Shown here piece after piece: positions 13,618-15,318 of a DNA stretch of 15,318 nucleotides; positions within the stretch are counted from its first letter, which is position 1, and each line of letters starts with the position of its first letter. The DNA lies in contig JAFLUO010000039.1 of NCBI GenBank assembly GCA_022508705.1, positions 1 through 15,318 on the forward strand. Direction: 5' to 3'. Made by a program: the position numbers and the translations under genes. The notes beneath the pieces were generated by a model. That model was given only the letters and a program-made list of their open reading frames with translations, was not told the DNA's origin and made no database searches. This DNA is from Oscillospiraceae bacterium. Lineage in GTDB: Bacteria; Bacillota; Clostridia; Oscillospirales; Acutalibacteraceae.

Positions 13618-15249
13618 ATGGATATGGAAAATTTTGAAATCAAATTAAGAGTGCCGTGCGGATATCAAATCCGTGAAAAGGCAGAAACGCTTGACATCAA
13701 TTTAGCGTATGAAATACTAAGGACAAAAAGCCAACACCGATATACCAAAGCGGTTAGGAATGGATGGGATGCCGAATTGTCTCGCCATGTGATCCGATGC
13801 CCCTTTTGCGGTCGGGAGGTACCCGCTTATCCTCATTTTTTACGCTTCAACGTTAAAACAAATACAAAGGTTCCTGCGCCTACGGTTGCCGATTGGGCGA
13901 CACTTCAAACTTCGCTCTTTGACAGCGAAAACAGAACTCTGTACATTCAGCAACCTGAAAATCATAATGTGCCGTACTCCTGCAGAAAATGCGGATACAC
14001 CTCCATACAGTCAAATAATACTATTGATATTTTAATCCGTCAAAACAAGCAATCAATATATATTTTAAAGGAAATCCGTGATTTGAAAGTTATTGCAGAC
14101 GAACGGCCGATGTTTTCTGTAAATATTAAAGGTGAATCCCCAATATTTGAGGGTATTTGTTTTAACATTGTAACAGGACAAACATGCCTTATGCTGACAG
14201 ATGAAAACGAAAAAGCGCTTTATGTTAATGACATCACAGATTTTTTTGATCAGGCTGATTGCGGAATATTCACAGAATTGCTGTCAAAAAACAGAGTTGT
14301 AAAACGCATTTTAAAAAGGTTGTTCGAGCAGCATTGGAACACAGTATTTCCGTTCGCAAGCAATGAGCTTTCTTTAGACAAATTCTGCCTTATGACGCGG
14401 TTTACAGGCTTTGAAAGAAATTTTTATGACGCCGTTCCGTATGAGAAGAACAGCTATGAAATAGAGTCAACCTTTGAGTGTATTGCAAACCGATTAAAAA
14501 ACCCAACATGTGCAATGGAATTACTGGAGAATTCAGCTCTTCCAAATGTAAAATCAATAAGAAGACTGTTCTCTCAAAACGCCGGATTACTCTTTTATAT
14601 CAAAGAATGTGAGAAATTGTTTGAGTTGTTTAAGGATTTGAATATGCTATGCCAAATCTTATCCTCTGAAAATGTGTACAGTCTGCTTTCGATGCTCCAT
14701 ATTTATCCCGGTATGCTCACATTTTACTACGATTACTGTAGAGTAAAGGGAAGAAAAAGCCTTTGCAGGCATCTGGCTGAACACTGTCTTTTTGTAAATG
14801 AACAAGCGATACAATACTGCGCTTTAGGAACGGACGGGCAGATTTCCGAACAGGTTAAGTGGAAACAAAAACGTAAATATTTTAACAAAAGCAGTTGTTA
14901 TTTCCCGTTTGATATACCCTCCTTCTCTATACCGATGCGAGCTGCGCCTAATAATATACCCGATTGCAGCATTGGCTGTTTTCGTTTTCAATGGCTTAGA
15001 ACTATGAAGGAGTATCAACTCGCCGGAAAACAACTCGACAATTGCTTAAGTTGCTGGCAAAGCGATCAAAATCCGGTTGTGGTAGTATATCGGGGAGATA
15101 AAATTATAGCTGCAATAGAGATTGAAGGTAATGAGATCCTTCAAGCATTTCAGTATCATAATTCCTATATAGATAAAGAGTCTGAACTGGCCGCCGCTAT
15201 ACAAAAATGGTGTGATAAACATCAATTGATTAATCTCACTTATGACTAA
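13618..15249 (+). CDS. Zinc-ribbon protein with PcfJ-like C-terminal domain
   Basis: This 543-residue protein has two cysteine pairs, CPFC (61-64) and CRKC (122-125), forming a probable split zinc ribbon. A long, mostly helical middle follows (about 200-430). The C-terminus (about 440-540) resembles PcfJ-like domains: LAGKQLDNCLSCW (468-480), a strand pair VVVVYRGDKIIAAIEIEGNEIL (487-508), QAFQYHNSYI and a final helix AAAIQKWCDK. PcfJ is named from the conjugative plasmid pCF10; its biochemical function is not known to me. There is no ribosome binding site before ATG 13618; ATG 13624 (Met3) is an alternative start. With the -10 only seven bases upstream, a leaderless mRNA is likely. Its own shared operator ties it to the helicase and AAA+ genes although it is a separate transcript. 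The protein may bind nucleic acid through the ribbon. Confidence 0.75.
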   Translation: MDMENFEIKLRVPCGYQIREKAETLDINLAYEILRTKSQHRYTKAVRNGWDAELSRHVIRCPFCGREVPAYPHFLRFNVKTNTKVPAPTVADWATLQTSLFDSENRTLYIQQPENHNVPYSCRKCGYTSIQSNNTIDILIRQNKQSIYILKEIRDLKVIADERPMFSVNIKGESPIFEGICFNIVTGQTCLMLTDENEKALYVNDITDFFDQADCGIFTELLSKNRVVKRILKRLFEQHWNTVFPFASNELSLDKFCLMTRFTGFERNFYDAVPYEKNSYEIESTFECIANRLKNPTCAMELLENSALPNVKSIRRLFSQNAGLLFYIKECEKLFELFKDLNMLCQILSSENVYSLLSMLHIYPGMLTFYYDYCRVKGRKSLCRHLAEHCLFVNEQAIQYCALGTDGQISEQVKWKQKRKYFNKSSCYFPFDIPSFSIPMRAAPNNIPDCSIGCFRFQWLRTMKEYQLAGKQLDNCLSCWQSDQNPVVVVYRGDKIIAAIEIEGNEILQAFQYHNSYIDKESELAAAIQKWCDKHQLINLTYD

Positions 15250-15318
15250 ACATATATTGATATCATTTATATAGAATATCAAAAGAGACGACCGATCGGG
15301 GGGCTGTTTGGTAAACAC
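15250..15318. other. Right-edge noncoding stretch
   Basis: These 69 bases follow the PcfJ-like stop. They are AT-rich at first and then switch to a G-rich patch with the palindrome CCGATCGG (15292-15299) and a run of six G. I see no gene, complete terminator or operator copy. The stretch is too short to tell whether the cluster ends here. Confidence 0.4.

Noticed and set aside
1..15318. CRISPR array, tRNA, rRNA or insertion sequence
   Set aside because: No regularly spaced repeats, no tRNA-like fold, no transposase and no terminal inverted repeats were seen in the window.

Overview
The window looks like an AT-rich Clostridia-type Firmicute chromosome: strong AGGAG-type ribosome binding sites, sigma-A-like promoters and short intergenic gaps. 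It holds an accessory gene cluster next to an ordinary core gene. The left edge carries the start of an MscS-type channel gene on the minus strand. Beside it is a promoter-driven 24-codon stub that resembles the first residues of a class I methyltransferase and then breaks off, so the cluster may have been inserted at or near position 420.

The cluster runs from about 499 to 15249. In order: (1) a WYL-domain regulator, an Fe-S uracil-DNA-glycosylase-like protein and an unrecognised 100-residue protein (548-2669); (2) an alkyladenine-glycosylase-like protein with altered catalytic positions and a short agmatine-deiminase-family enzyme (2774-4313); (3) a tightly overlapping operon of a 1162-residue SNF2-like SF2 helicase, a MoxR AAA+ ATPase and a protein joining an HExxH metallopeptidase-like domain to a VWA domain (4388-10252), closed by an intrinsic terminator; (4) a two-module CbbX/SpoVK-like AAA+ protein (10374-12398), closed by a long hairpin; (5) a minus-strand protein with a region like the active site of OGG-type 8-oxoguanine glycosylases (12490-13488); (6) a zinc-ribbon protein with a PcfJ-like C-terminus (13618-15249), probably translated from a leaderless mRNA.

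The strongest new signal is in the DNA between genes. The same 12-bp partly palindromic site (consensus about ACCRWWTWTGGT) lies exactly 13 bp upstream of the -10 hexamer at four promoters: those of the WYL operon, the helicase operon, the CbbX-like gene and the PcfJ-like gene. Three of the four also have an extended -10 (TGn). I infer that the WYL protein controls all four units, its own included, which marks them as one system: regulator, UDG-like protein, helicase, MoxR, VWA/peptidase, CbbX-like ATPase and PcfJ-like protein. The AAG-like/deiminase unit and the OGG-like gene lack the site and may be accessory modules.

The helicase and PcfJ-like protein are related to proteins of conjugative elements. 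The MoxR-VWA pair and WYL regulation are typical of NTP-dependent conflict or stress systems. A reasonable but untested reading is a WYL-controlled nucleic-acid surveillance or anti-mobile-element system with associated base-recognising proteins. I do not recognise this arrangement as a named defence system.
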